Of a DNA stretch of 64,000 nt, positions 54,301 to 61,976 are shown in pieces. Source of the stretch: Pseudomonas brassicacearum (GTDB lineage: Bacteria; Pseudomonadota; Gammaproteobacteria; Pseudomonadales; Pseudomonadaceae); the NCBI RefSeq assembly GCF_009601685.2, contig NZ_CP045701.2, positions 3,410,001-3,474,000 on the forward strand. The letters run 5' to 3'. The notes beneath the pieces are model-generated. The model saw nothing but the letters and a program-made list of their open reading frames with translations. It ran no database searches and was not told the origin of the DNA. Numbering within the stretch: the stretch's first letter is position 1; each line of letters begins with the position of its first letter. The position numbers were made by a program, and so were the translations under genes.

Positions 54301-54437
54301 ACCACCACTGGCAAATCCATGTCCGGAAAATCCTGGATCGCGAGCTTCTTAAAACCCAACAAGCCAAATAGCGTCAGCAGAATGAACAGCATGACGGCCG
54401 GGACCGGATGGCGGATCGACAAGGCCGAAATGTTCAT
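51363..54437 (-). CDS. RND efflux permease (PseC/MdtC-like)
   Basis: This 1024-residue RND (HAE-1) inner-membrane pump has a first TM in MNISALSIRHPVPAVMLFIL, the proton-relay Asp pair in VLVDDAIVEIENIARHL, twelve TM segments in two repeats and large periplasmic loops. It is encoded last in a three-gene pump operon with ATGA overlaps. Pumps at this position (PseABC in P. syringae and equivalents in P. corrugata) export lipopeptides such as syringomycin/corpeptin and are RfiA/SalA-controlled. The substrate is inferred from the adjoining NRPS. Confidence 0.9.
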   Translation of the reverse strand: MNISALSIRHPVPAVMLFILLTLFGLLGFKKLAIQDFPDMDLPVVVISASLEGAAPEQLETEVARKIEDKLTSLRLLKHVTTSITDGAVNISVSFDIDKDGNEALNEVRNAVDSAMAQLPASLDTPSVSRLTTSASALLTYVIDSDNLDEEGLSWFVDNELSKQLLAVPGVAMISRMGGVDREVQVNLDPALMAGLGIRVTDVANQLRAMQKDNSGGQGNLGSGQQAMRTLGAIDDPAELGAIDIPSGDGRLLVLGQLADIRDTHAERSTRAFHDGRQVIGFQVTRSLGFSDVGVANDVRKAMATFGEQHPNVQIVEASDTVKAVLANYHDSMNLLYEGMLLAVLVVWWFLRDWRATLIVATALPLSIIPTFGVMYLAGFTLNSVSLLALALVIGVLVDDAIVEIENIARHLRMGKTPLQAATEAADEIGLAVLATTVTLVAVFLPTAFMGGIAGKLFRQFGVTASVALLFSLLVARLLTPMMAAYLLKARNETDHDGPLMTRYLGWIHTSLTRRKTTMGLAGLCFVGALGLVPLLPTSFLPAQDTGRSKVTLELPPGTTLAQTTAVALQASERLRELPDVKHVFSSVGTASSTGAGPADITGAGDAVLTVELAPRDARDRKQVEVEAQMRQVLRTLPGVRINVGGDGSGEKLNIVLASDDGDLLERTASALEPQLRELRGIGNVSSSSALQRPEIQMRPDVARAAELGITSQDIADTLRMATYGEYSSQLGKINLSQRQVDVRVRMDSLLRDDLQAISQLRVTGRDGQVALASLGELSMGSGPAQISRLDRLRNVTLSIELNGRNLGEVMAEARQLPVMRNLPAEVKLVEQGELQLMTELFASFGLAMAIGVFCIYSVLVLLFHDFLQPATILSALPLSLGGALLALLVCNFSFSLPSVIGLLMLMGIVTKNSILLVEYAIMARRDYGLGRYDALVDACHKRARPILMTTIAMGAGMLPTAMGMGEDPSFRQPMAVVVMGGLLTSTLLSLLVVPVIFTYVDDALQWLKRRTRSPMEEGTVEET

Positions 54438-55537
54438 GGCTGGGCGACCTGGGATTGAACGAGGGTCACACTCGCACCGTCATTGAGGAACGCACCGCCG
54501 GCGCGCACGATGCGGGCAGGCTCATCGAGACCGCTGAGGATTTCCACGGCCTGATGCAAGCGTCGGCCGACCACCACCGGTCGCTGGACAACGTGCATGT
54601 CATCATTGAGCGTGAACACATAGGAACGCCCATCCCGCAGGATGACGGCAGTGTCTGGCACCGTAACGGCCTCGCGCGGCGCCAACTCGATCTGGCCACT
54701 GGCATACATGCCGGCCTGGGCGGCGCTGTCGGGGGGCAGGGAGACATAGATCAATCCCCGGCTGGTCTTGGTATTCAACGTGGGCGATACCAGCCGCACG
54801 CGCCCTTCCAGGCTCTGGCCGCCGGGCAACGTCATGCGGGCGACCTGGCCCGGCTGCACCTGCGCCAGTTGGCGGGCATCCAGCTCGGCCTGCCATTCGA
54901 TGCGACCATCGCGCACCATGCGAAACAATTCGTCGCCGGCGGAGAGCACCTTGCCGAGCAGTGCCGTGCGCGCCGAAATGATGCCGTCGTCCACGGCGAC
55001 GATGCGTGTCTGGCCTAGCCTGATCCGCGTGCTCTGCAGTTCGGCACGGGCGCTGGCGAGGTCTGCCTCGGCGAGCGCGACCTTGATTCGGTAGTCTTCA
55101 CGTTGTTGCTCCGACAGTGCCCCGCCCTGCCCGACGACCCGGGCCCGACGATCATTGGAGCGAGCCTGCTCCAGGTTGGCGTTGGCCTGGGCGACGAGCG
55201 CCTTCTGCTTGTTCTCTTCGGCAACCACCGTTTCGCTGGCCAGCGTGGCCAGTAATTGGCCTTTCTTCACCCGGCTGCCCACATCGGCCTCGATGCTGGC
55301 GATGCGCAGGTTGCTGGTCTCGGCATTGATGACCGCTTCCTGCCAGGGGGCGAGCGCGCCATTGGCAAACAGCAACTGCGGCCAGACCTGGCGTTGCGCC
55401 TGGACGACTTCCACGCTCAAGCTGCTGACCTGGGGGGCGGCCTCGGCCGGTTCAGCGCCCCGGCGAAAGTAGATCAACGCCACCACGATCGCGCACACCC
55501 CGATTGCCAACGCGAACTTGCCCGGTCTCGACCTCAC
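54434..55537 (-). CDS. RND periplasmic adaptor (membrane fusion protein)
   Basis: This 367-residue HlyD/AcrA-type adaptor has an N-terminal TM (FALAIGVCAIVVALIYF) and the biotinyl-lipoyl halves (SLRIASIEADVGSRVKKGQLL is the first; TRIVAVDDGIISART the second), with an alpha-helical hairpin between them (VAQANANLEQARSNDRRARV). It bridges the RND permease to the outer-membrane channel. ATGA overlaps occur at both ends of the gene. Confidence 0.9.
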   Translation of the reverse strand: MRSRPGKFALAIGVCAIVVALIYFRRGAEPAEAAPQVSSLSVEVVQAQRQVWPQLLFANGALAPWQEAVINAETSNLRIASIEADVGSRVKKGQLLATLASETVVAEENKQKALVAQANANLEQARSNDRRARVVGQGGALSEQQREDYRIKVALAEADLASARAELQSTRIRLGQTRIVAVDDGIISARTALLGKVLSAGDELFRMVRDGRIEWQAELDARQLAQVQPGQVARMTLPGGQSLEGRVRLVSPTLNTKTSRGLIYVSLPPDSAAQAGMYASGQIELAPREAVTVPDTAVILRDGRSYVFTLNDDMHVVQRPVVVGRRLHQAVEILSGLDEPARIVRAGGAFLNDGASVTLVQSQVAQP

Positions 55538-56964
55538 GCGCCGTCTCCGCCCAATGCTCGACTGCGTGCCAGGGGCTGATCGGCATGCCAGCCGCCCCCC
55601 AACGCCTTGTACAGGGCGATCCAGTAGCGCACTTGATTCTGCTGCAAGGTGATCAATTCAATCTCGGCTGTCAGCGCCTGGCGGCGTGCGGTTTCCCGGT
55701 CCAGCAGGCTGACGTTGCCAGCCTGCCAACTGCGGTCGATGGCCTCGAAAGACTCCCGGAAACCCGCGGTGGAGCGCTCCACATCCGACTCCCGGCGACG
55801 GGCCGCGTCGAGGCGCACCAGGGCCTGCTCGACTTCCATCACACCGGTGCGCAGCGTTTGGCGATAGACCGCCAGGGCTGCGTCATACGAGGCCTTGGCC
55901 CCCTCCGCCGCCGCACGACGCTGGCCACCGTCGAACAGCGGAATCGACAACACCGGACCCAGCGACCAGGAACGGTTGCGCTGGCCCACCATGGTGCCCA
56001 CGGAAATCGTCCCGGACAGACTCAGGCTCGGCAAGCGATCGGCCTGGGCCACGCCGATCTCGGCATTCGCTGCTGACAACTCGCGTTCGCGGGAGGCGAT
56101 ATCCGGACGCTGGCGCAGCAAGTCGGCCGGAATCTGTTGCACGTTGAGTTCGGCCGGCTGCGGCAGTTGCGCCGGCGTGTGACCGAGCACATCCAGCAGA
56201 CGCCCTTCATCACTGCCTGTCAGTGCCACCAGGCTCTTGAGCAACACTTGGCATTCACTCTGCTGCTGGACCAGGGCCGCGGCGCTGCTGGCGGCACTGG
56301 CATCGGCCAGCGCGGCGTCGGCGGAGGACGTGAAGCCCGCCCCGAACGACTGGCGCGTCATGCGCGCGGTGTCTTGTTGTGACTGAGCCTGGTCGCGGTA
56401 GGCCAGCACCAACTTCTGGCATCCCCGGTATTGCACGTAATAATCACCGACCTGGGCCGCCAGCGACACCCTCGCGTCATGCCAGTCATCGACCCTAGCT
56501 TCGACGCGAGAGCTGGCCGCTTCATTTTTGCGGCGCAACTTGCCAAACAGGTCGAGTTCCCAGGCGGCATCCATCGTTGCAGAGGAACCAGAGCCCCCCA
56601 GGCGCTCCGAACCGGTCTGCTGCCCACCTCGGCCGCCTGACAGCCTGCCGTCGAACTTGGGCAAGGCATCGGCGGCGTCACTGTCGGCAGTCGCACGGGC
56701 CAGCGAGATATTGGCCCAGGCCTGGTCCATGGACGGGCTGTCGGCTTCGGCCAGGCGCAACAGTTCGGCCAATGCAGGGTCATCGAATTGCCGCCACCAG
56801 TCGGCCAACGCAACCACGGACGCGCCATGGGGCACCGGTGCCTGCCACTTGGCGGCGATCGGGACGTCTGGCACCCGATAGTCAGGGCCCAACACGCAGC
56901 CGCTCAAGGCCATCGCACACAGTGTCACCAGCAATATGCTCTCTGGGGGCTTGAAGACATGCAT
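55534..56964 (-). CDS. Outer-membrane efflux lipoprotein (OprM/NodT type)
   Basis: This 476-residue TolC-family channel has a lipobox MALSGCVLGPDYR near residue 23. It has two OEP repeats with long coiled helices (IAKWQAPVP, WWRQFDDPALAELLRLAEAD, SREREL then SAANAEIGVAQADRLPSLSL). Start 56964 (MHVFKPPESILL) is chosen because the 16 preceding in-frame residues precede the signal peptide. First gene of the pump operon, divergent from the Dab aminotransferase gene. Confidence 0.9.
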   Translation of the reverse strand: MHVFKPPESILLVTLCAMALSGCVLGPDYRVPDVPIAAKWQAPVPHGASVVALADWWRQFDDPALAELLRLAEADSPSMDQAWANISLARATADSDAADALPKFDGRLSGGRGGQQTGSERLGGSGSSATMDAAWELDLFGKLRRKNEAASSRVEARVDDWHDARVSLAAQVGDYYVQYRGCQKLVLAYRDQAQSQQDTARMTRQSFGAGFTSSADAALADASAASSAAALVQQQSECQVLLKSLVALTGSDEGRLLDVLGHTPAQLPQPAELNVQQIPADLLRQRPDIASRERELSAANAEIGVAQADRLPSLSLSGTISVGTMVGQRNRSWSLGPVLSIPLFDGGQRRAAAEGAKASYDAALAVYRQTLRTGVMEVEQALVRLDAARRRESDVERSTAGFRESFEAIDRSWQAGNVSLLDRETARRQALTAEIELITLQQNQVRYWIALYKALGGGWHADQPLARSRALGGDGA

Positions 56965-57257
56965 AGCGTTCTCTAGAGGTGTCGAAGGTGAAGACAGCAA
57001 GGCACCCGGCACCGGCGCAACTCAGGGAGATGGCAGATTATTAACGATGGCTTGGTGAGGCTCGTGTGGCAGGTATTTAACCCCGAGCCCGTTCCGATGT
57101 CTGGCGTGGAAATTGGGGACAGCTGCCGGCTGGAAAACTCGCGATAACGACGGGGGCCTGTTGAAATGAGCTCGACCTGCCCAGTAACGGCTGCACTTGC
57201 TGTCGAGCATGAATGGCCCCGCTCGGTTCACGCTCCATCGCCAATGGATGATCGAAT

Positions 57258-58598
57258 ATGGAAGCACTCACTTACCTCGAAAACATCGAGTCGAACGCAC
57301 GTACCTATGCGCAGACTTTCCAGCGACTGTTCGTCAGCGGCAAGGGCATGCGTATCAAGGATTCCAGCGGCCAGGAGTTCCTCGATTGCCTGTCGAACGC
57401 CGGAACACTGGCCCTGGGGCACAACCCACCCGAGGTCCGGGATGCGGTGATGCACTTTCTCCACAGCGATCACTTGCAGCAGGCATTGGACCTGGCGACG
57501 CCGGCCAAGCACGCATTCGTGCAGGAGCTGTTCTCGATGCTGCCGGCGAAAATGCGCGACACCAGCAAGATTCTCTTCTGCGGGCCCAGCGGTTCGGATG
57601 CCGTCGAGGCCGCGATCAAGTTGGCCCGCCACTACACCAAGCGCTCGCCATTGATGGCGTTTCACGGTGGCTACCACGGGATGACGGCTGGCGCCCTCTC
57701 GGCGATGGGCAAGCTGTCGCCCAAGACCGGCGATGGCCTGATCGCCCAAGGCACACACTTTCTGCCCTTCCCCTATCGGTTTCGATGCCCGTTCGGCACG
57801 AATGGCGAGCACACCGATCAGCTGTCCATCGACTACATCCGTACCGTCCTCTCGGATCCCGAAGGCGGCGTCGCCAAACCGGCGGCGGTCATCGTCGAGG
57901 TGGTGCAAGGCGAAGGCGGTTGCATCCCGGCCTCGACCAGCTGGCTACGGGCCCTGCGGGAAATCACCCTCGAGCAGGACATCTTGCTGATCGTCGACGA
58001 AGTCCAGACCGGCCTGGGTCGCACCGGCAGCACATTCGCCATCGAGCACGCCGGCATCGTTCCCGACATCCTGGTGCTGTCCAAAGCCATCGGCGGTGGC
58101 TACCCACTGGCGGTGATCGTGTATGCCGAGCATTTGGATACCTGGGGCCCTGGCATGCATGCGGGGACCTTCCGCGGCAATCAAGTGGCGATGGTCGCTG
58201 GCGCGGCCACAATGCAGCAAATCCGCAAAGACCATCTCGTCGCCCATGCCGCCCGGATGGGCGAACGATTGGAGAGCGGCCTGCAGGACATCGCACAGCG
58301 TTTTCCCTTCATCGGCGACATCCGCGGTCGCGGGTTGATGCTCGGCGTGGAAATCACCAAGCCGGCCGACAACCAGCGCGCCGGCCAGGCTGACGGCGCC
58401 CGGGCACACGCCATCAAGCTCAACTGTTTCGACAACGGCTTGATGATGGAAACCGGTGGGCGCCATGGCGCAGTGCTCAGGTTCCTGCCGCCCCTGACCA
58501 TCACCGAGACCGAGGTCGGCATGGTGCTCGACCGCTTCGAGCAGGCGGTGAGAAAGGTCGGCGAGATGCGCCCGCAGGCGGCACGTGCAGCGGTATAA
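57258..58598 (+). CDS. dat: 2,4-diaminobutyrate aminotransferase
   Basis: This 446-residue class III PLP aminotransferase shows GPSGSDAVEAAIKLARHYT (PLP phosphate loop), FHGGYHGMT, VIVEVVQGEGGC, IVDEVQTGLGRTG (PLP Asp) and the Schiff-base Lys in LSKAIGGGYPLAV (near 275). It makes L-2,4-diaminobutyrate from aspartate semialdehyde and glutamate. Dab is a standard residue of corpeptin/cormycin/nunamycin-type lipopeptides, so a dedicated copy beside the NRPS and pump genes is expected. It resembles DatA/PvdH. Confidence 0.88.
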   Translation: MEALTYLENIESNARTYAQTFQRLFVSGKGMRIKDSSGQEFLDCLSNAGTLALGHNPPEVRDAVMHFLHSDHLQQALDLATPAKHAFVQELFSMLPAKMRDTSKILFCGPSGSDAVEAAIKLARHYTKRSPLMAFHGGYHGMTAGALSAMGKLSPKTGDGLIAQGTHFLPFPYRFRCPFGTNGEHTDQLSIDYIRTVLSDPEGGVAKPAAVIVEVVQGEGGCIPASTSWLRALREITLEQDILLIVDEVQTGLGRTGSTFAIEHAGIVPDILVLSKAIGGGYPLAVIVYAEHLDTWGPGMHAGTFRGNQVAMVAGAATMQQIRKDHLVAHAARMGERLESGLQDIAQRFPFIGDIRGRGLMLGVEITKPADNQRAGQADGARAHAIKLNCFDNGLMMETGGRHGAVLRFLPPLTITETEVGMVLDRFEQAVRKVGEMRPQAARAAV

Positions 58599-58608
58599 AG
58601 CGCCAGCC

Positions 58609-58751
58609 CCCCCTGTGGCGAGGGGATTTATCCCCGCTGGGTCGCGAAGCGGCCCCAAAACCAGTCACCGCAAAGTATTAGGGTGATTGCACTCAGCTTT
58701 TCCGGGGCTGCTTCGCAGCCCAGCGGGGATAAATCCCCTCGCCACAGGGGG
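58609..58751. repeat. Second-class REP-like inverted repeat
   Basis: The outer arms CCTGTGGCGAGGGGATTTAT and its complement (ATAAATCCCCTCGCCACAGG) are continued by CCCCGCTGGG/CCCAGCGGGG. They enclose ~80 bp that itself has GCGAAGCGGCCCC/GGGGCTGCTTCGC. A different family from the type 1 REPs. It lies between convergent dat and macB. Confidence 0.88.
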
Positions 58752-58782
58752 TTGTGTCTGGGTTCAAGTAATGGAGCCCGGC

Positions 58783-60744
58783 TCAGTCCCGCGCCAATGC
58801 ATTGATCGGATCAAGCCGTGCGGCGTTGCGTGCGGGCACGAAGCCGAACACGATTCCGATGAGGGTCGAACAGACGACCGCGGTGACGATCGATCCCATC
58901 GAGAACACCATCTGCCATTCCTTGACGAAGATCGAAAAGACGTAGCCGATACCAAACGACAAAGCGATGCCGATCGTGCCACCCAGCAGGCAGACCATCA
59001 CCGCCTCCACCAGGAACTGCTGGCGAATGTCGGACTGGCGTGCACCAACGGCCATGCGGATACCGATCTCGCGGGTACGCTCGGTCACCGAGACCAGCAT
59101 GATGTTCATCACTCCGATGCCACCGACCACCAGTGAGATGATCGCAATCAACGAGAGCAACAGCGCCAGGGACTGGCTGGTCTTCTGCACCGTCTGTAGC
59201 ACGCTGTCGAGGTTGTAGGTGAAGAAGTCCTTGATGCCATGGCGTTGAGTCAGGAGCTTGACGACATTGTCTTCCACGACTTTGCTCGGTTGCCCGTCCT
59301 TGATCCGTACCGTGATGCTGTCCAGGAAGCGCTGGCCGAGCAACCGTCCCGCCGCCGTTTCATAGGGCATCCATACGTTCAGGTTCTTGTTGGTATTGAA
59401 CACGCTTTTGCGCTCGTCGGTCACGCCAATGACCGTGCAAGGCAGGTTGTCGATGAGAATCACCTTGCCCAGTGGGTCGGTGTTCGGGCCGAACAATCGC
59501 TGACGGGTGTTATGGTCGATCACCACCACCTGTGACTGCCGCCGGGCGTCGTCCTTGCTGAACGCGACGCCGGAACCGATCTTGATCCCGCGGACCTGGA
59601 AATAGCTCTCACTGACGCCGTTGACGGTCGCATTGACGTCGATGTTTTCAAAACGCAATAACAGATTGCGCCCAACGTTGGGGGTCGCGCTGTCGATGTA
59701 GTACTGGTCGCTCAGGGCCGTCACATCGGATAACACCAGGGTTTCGATAGCGGTCGAGCGACTGTCCCCCCAATCGGCCCCGGGCATGATCTCGATCGTA
59801 TTACTGCCAATCGCCTGGATGTCCTTGAGGACATATTCCTTGACCCCTTCGCCGATGGCTACGATCGAGACTACCGAGGTGATGCCGATGATGATGCCCA
59901 ACATGGTCAGCAGGGTCCGCATGCGATGGGAAACCAGCGCCACCCAGGCCATGTTGAACGCTTCGCTGAATAGCCCGAAGCTGGCGAGCAGGCCGTTCGC
60001 CGGCTTGGCCTTGGGCGGACGTGTGCCTTGCGGCGGCTGATCTTCCAGCGGTTGTTGAGGATTGGCCCGATCACTGACGATCTCGCCGTCGCGGATCTCG
60101 ATGATGCGCTGGGCATGGGCGGCCACCTTTTCATCGTGGGTCACGATGATGACCGTGTGCCCCGCCCGGTTGAGCTCCAGCAGGATCTTCATCACTTCCT
60201 TGCCACTGGTGGTGTCCAACGCACCGGTGGGTTCGTCCGCGAGGATGATGTCACCGCCATTCATCAGGGCCCTGGCGATACTCACCCGTTGCTGCTGACC
60301 ACCCGAGAGCTGGCTGGGCCGATTGCTCAAGTGCCCTACCAACCCCAGGCGTTTCAACAGTTCCCCGGCACGGCTGTGCCGTTGCGCTTCGCTCGCGCCG
60401 GCATAAATCGCCGGCATCTCGACGTTGTGCAAGGCACTCAGGTGCGGCAGCAAATGGTAGCGCTGGAAAATGAAACCGAAGTGATCCCGACGCAACACCG
60501 CCAGTTCCTGGTCGTTCATCGAACCGGTCTCGCGCCCGTCCACCTTGTAGCTTCCGGCGCTCGGATGGTCGAGGCAGCCAAGCACGTTCATCAAGGTCGA
60601 CTTGCCGGAGCCGGACGCCCCGGTGATCGCAACCACCTCGCCGGCATTGATTGTCAGGTTGATGTCCTTCAGAGCGATAAAGGCCTTCTCGCCAGCGAGG
60701 AAGCTACGGGTGATGCCCTTGAGTTCCAGCAATGGTTGGGTCAT
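58783..60744 (-). CDS. macB: MacB-type ABC exporter (ATPase-permease)
   Basis: This 653-residue MacB has an N-terminal ATPase (Walker A GASGSGKST near 45, signature LSGGQQQRVSIARAL, Walker B ILADEPTGALD), a linker (~230-275), then a TM/periplasmic MacB-PCD/FtsX domain (LLTMLGIIIGITSVVSIVAI, ISLVVGGIGVMNIMLVSVTE). It forms a tripartite exporter with MacA and a TolC-like channel. Such MacAB pairs flank Pseudomonas lipopeptide NRPS genes and help secretion. It lies 2 bp downstream of macA. Confidence 0.93.
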   Translation of the reverse strand: MTQPLLELKGITRSFLAGEKAFIALKDINLTINAGEVVAITGASGSGKSTLMNVLGCLDHPSAGSYKVDGRETGSMNDQELAVLRRDHFGFIFQRYHLLPHLSALHNVEMPAIYAGASEAQRHSRAGELLKRLGLVGHLSNRPSQLSGGQQQRVSIARALMNGGDIILADEPTGALDTTSGKEVMKILLELNRAGHTVIIVTHDEKVAAHAQRIIEIRDGEIVSDRANPQQPLEDQPPQGTRPPKAKPANGLLASFGLFSEAFNMAWVALVSHRMRTLLTMLGIIIGITSVVSIVAIGEGVKEYVLKDIQAIGSNTIEIMPGADWGDSRSTAIETLVLSDVTALSDQYYIDSATPNVGRNLLLRFENIDVNATVNGVSESYFQVRGIKIGSGVAFSKDDARRQSQVVVIDHNTRQRLFGPNTDPLGKVILIDNLPCTVIGVTDERKSVFNTNKNLNVWMPYETAAGRLLGQRFLDSITVRIKDGQPSKVVEDNVVKLLTQRHGIKDFFTYNLDSVLQTVQKTSQSLALLLSLIAIISLVVGGIGVMNIMLVSVTERTREIGIRMAVGARQSDIRQQFLVEAVMVCLLGGTIGIALSFGIGYVFSIFVKEWQMVFSMGSIVTAVVCSTLIGIVFGFVPARNAARLDPINALARD

Positions 60745-60746
60745 GG

Positions 60747-61898
60747 TCAGGCTCCCGCCACGGCCGGGGTCGGCTCGCCGATAACGACCTTGTCACCCTC
60801 GGCCAAGCCATCCTTGATCTCGGCCCGAACGTTATTGTTGATGCCCATGCGCACGTTACGCGGCTGGGCCTTGCCTTCGGCATCCAGCACACGGACCACA
60901 TAGCTGCCGTCCTGGTTTTTCGCACCCAGGGCAGCGACGGGAACCGTCAACACGTCATTGGCCTTGTCCAGGACGATACGGACCTGGGCCGTCATGGAAA
61001 TGCGCAGGCGATGGTCAGGGTTCGGCACATCGAAGAGGCTGTTGTAGAACACCGCGGTATTTTGCTTCGACGCCCCGGCGTTCTGGGTCTCGAGGAAATT
61101 CTGCGGCGCAGGCTCAGTGCCGCGCAGCTTGGCGTAATAACGCTTTTCCGATTCCCCCAGGATGGTGAAATACACCTCTTGGCCAGGCACGATGTGGATC
61201 ACGTCGGCTTCCGACACCTGCGCCTTGACCGTCATGGTGTCAAGGTCGGCGAGCTTGAGCAGGACCGGCGCCAATTGCTCGGCAATCACGGTCTGGCCTT
61301 CCTGCGTGACGATCCCCACCACATAACCATCGATCGGCGCGACGATGTGGGTATACGCCAGGTTGACCCGCGCCGTTTCCACTTGGATGCGGGCGTCCTT
61401 GATTTGCGCATTGAGGGAGAGCAGGTTCGCCTCTTCCACCCTGTAGTTGGACTCCGCGGTCTCGTACTCCTGCTTGGAAATCGCATCGTCCGGCTGCAGT
61501 TTCTTGTAACGATCATAGGTGGCCTTGGCGTCCTTGAGTTGCGCCGCCGTGGCCTGCCGCTTGGCCATCAGGTTCTCTTCGTTGACCAGGGCCTGGCGCA
61601 AGGAATTCTGCGCCAGCATCGGGTCGATTTCCGCCAGCCACTGGCCCTTCTTGACCTTGTCGCCCAGTTTGACCTTGAGCGATTTCAATTGGCCCGACAC
61701 CTGGGCACCGACGTCGACCTGCTTGACGCCCTGGAGCGTGCCGGACGCCAGCACCGCGTTCTCGATGTCCGTGCGCTCGACCATGGCGGTCAGGTACTCC
61801 GGCGGTTTGCCCGGCGATTGCGCGCTGTAGAAAATCAGACCGGCCACCACGACCAGTACGAGCACGATAGCGATTTTGCGAAACTTCGACTTTTCCAT
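60747..61898 (-). CDS. macA: MacA-type periplasmic adaptor
   Basis: This 383-residue adaptor has an N-terminal TM (IAIVLVLVVVAGLIFYS), a lipoyl half (GAQVSGQLKSLKVKLGDKVK), a coiled-coil hairpin (LAQNSLRQALVNEENLMAKR), a second lipoyl half (IVAPIDGYVVGIVTQEGQTV) and beta-barrel domains. Start 61898 places the TM at the N-terminus; the upstream 15 codons are rejected. It lies 78 bp after the NRPS stop and is probably part of the same transcript. Confidence 0.92.
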   Translation of the reverse strand: MEKSKFRKIAIVLVLVVVAGLIFYSAQSPGKPPEYLTAMVERTDIENAVLASGTLQGVKQVDVGAQVSGQLKSLKVKLGDKVKKGQWLAEIDPMLAQNSLRQALVNEENLMAKRQATAAQLKDAKATYDRYKKLQPDDAISKQEYETAESNYRVEEANLLSLNAQIKDARIQVETARVNLAYTHIVAPIDGYVVGIVTQEGQTVIAEQLAPVLLKLADLDTMTVKAQVSEADVIHIVPGQEVYFTILGESEKRYYAKLRGTEPAPQNFLETQNAGASKQNTAVFYNSLFDVPNPDHRLRISMTAQVRIVLDKANDVLTVPVAALGAKNQDGSYVVRVLDAEGKAQPRNVRMGINNNVRAEIKDGLAEGDKVVIGEPTPAVAGA

Positions 61899-61976
61899 AA
61901 ATAACCATGAGTGCGTTGATTTCAGACCCGGCCAGCGTGGCACCGGGTTCCATGGATGCGTGTCAAGGAAGGACAG

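Noticed and set aside
57022..57257. syr-syp or lux box in the pump/dat divergent promoter
   Set aside because: I searched by eye for TGTCCCG-type and CT-N12-AG palindromes and found none with convincing symmetry.
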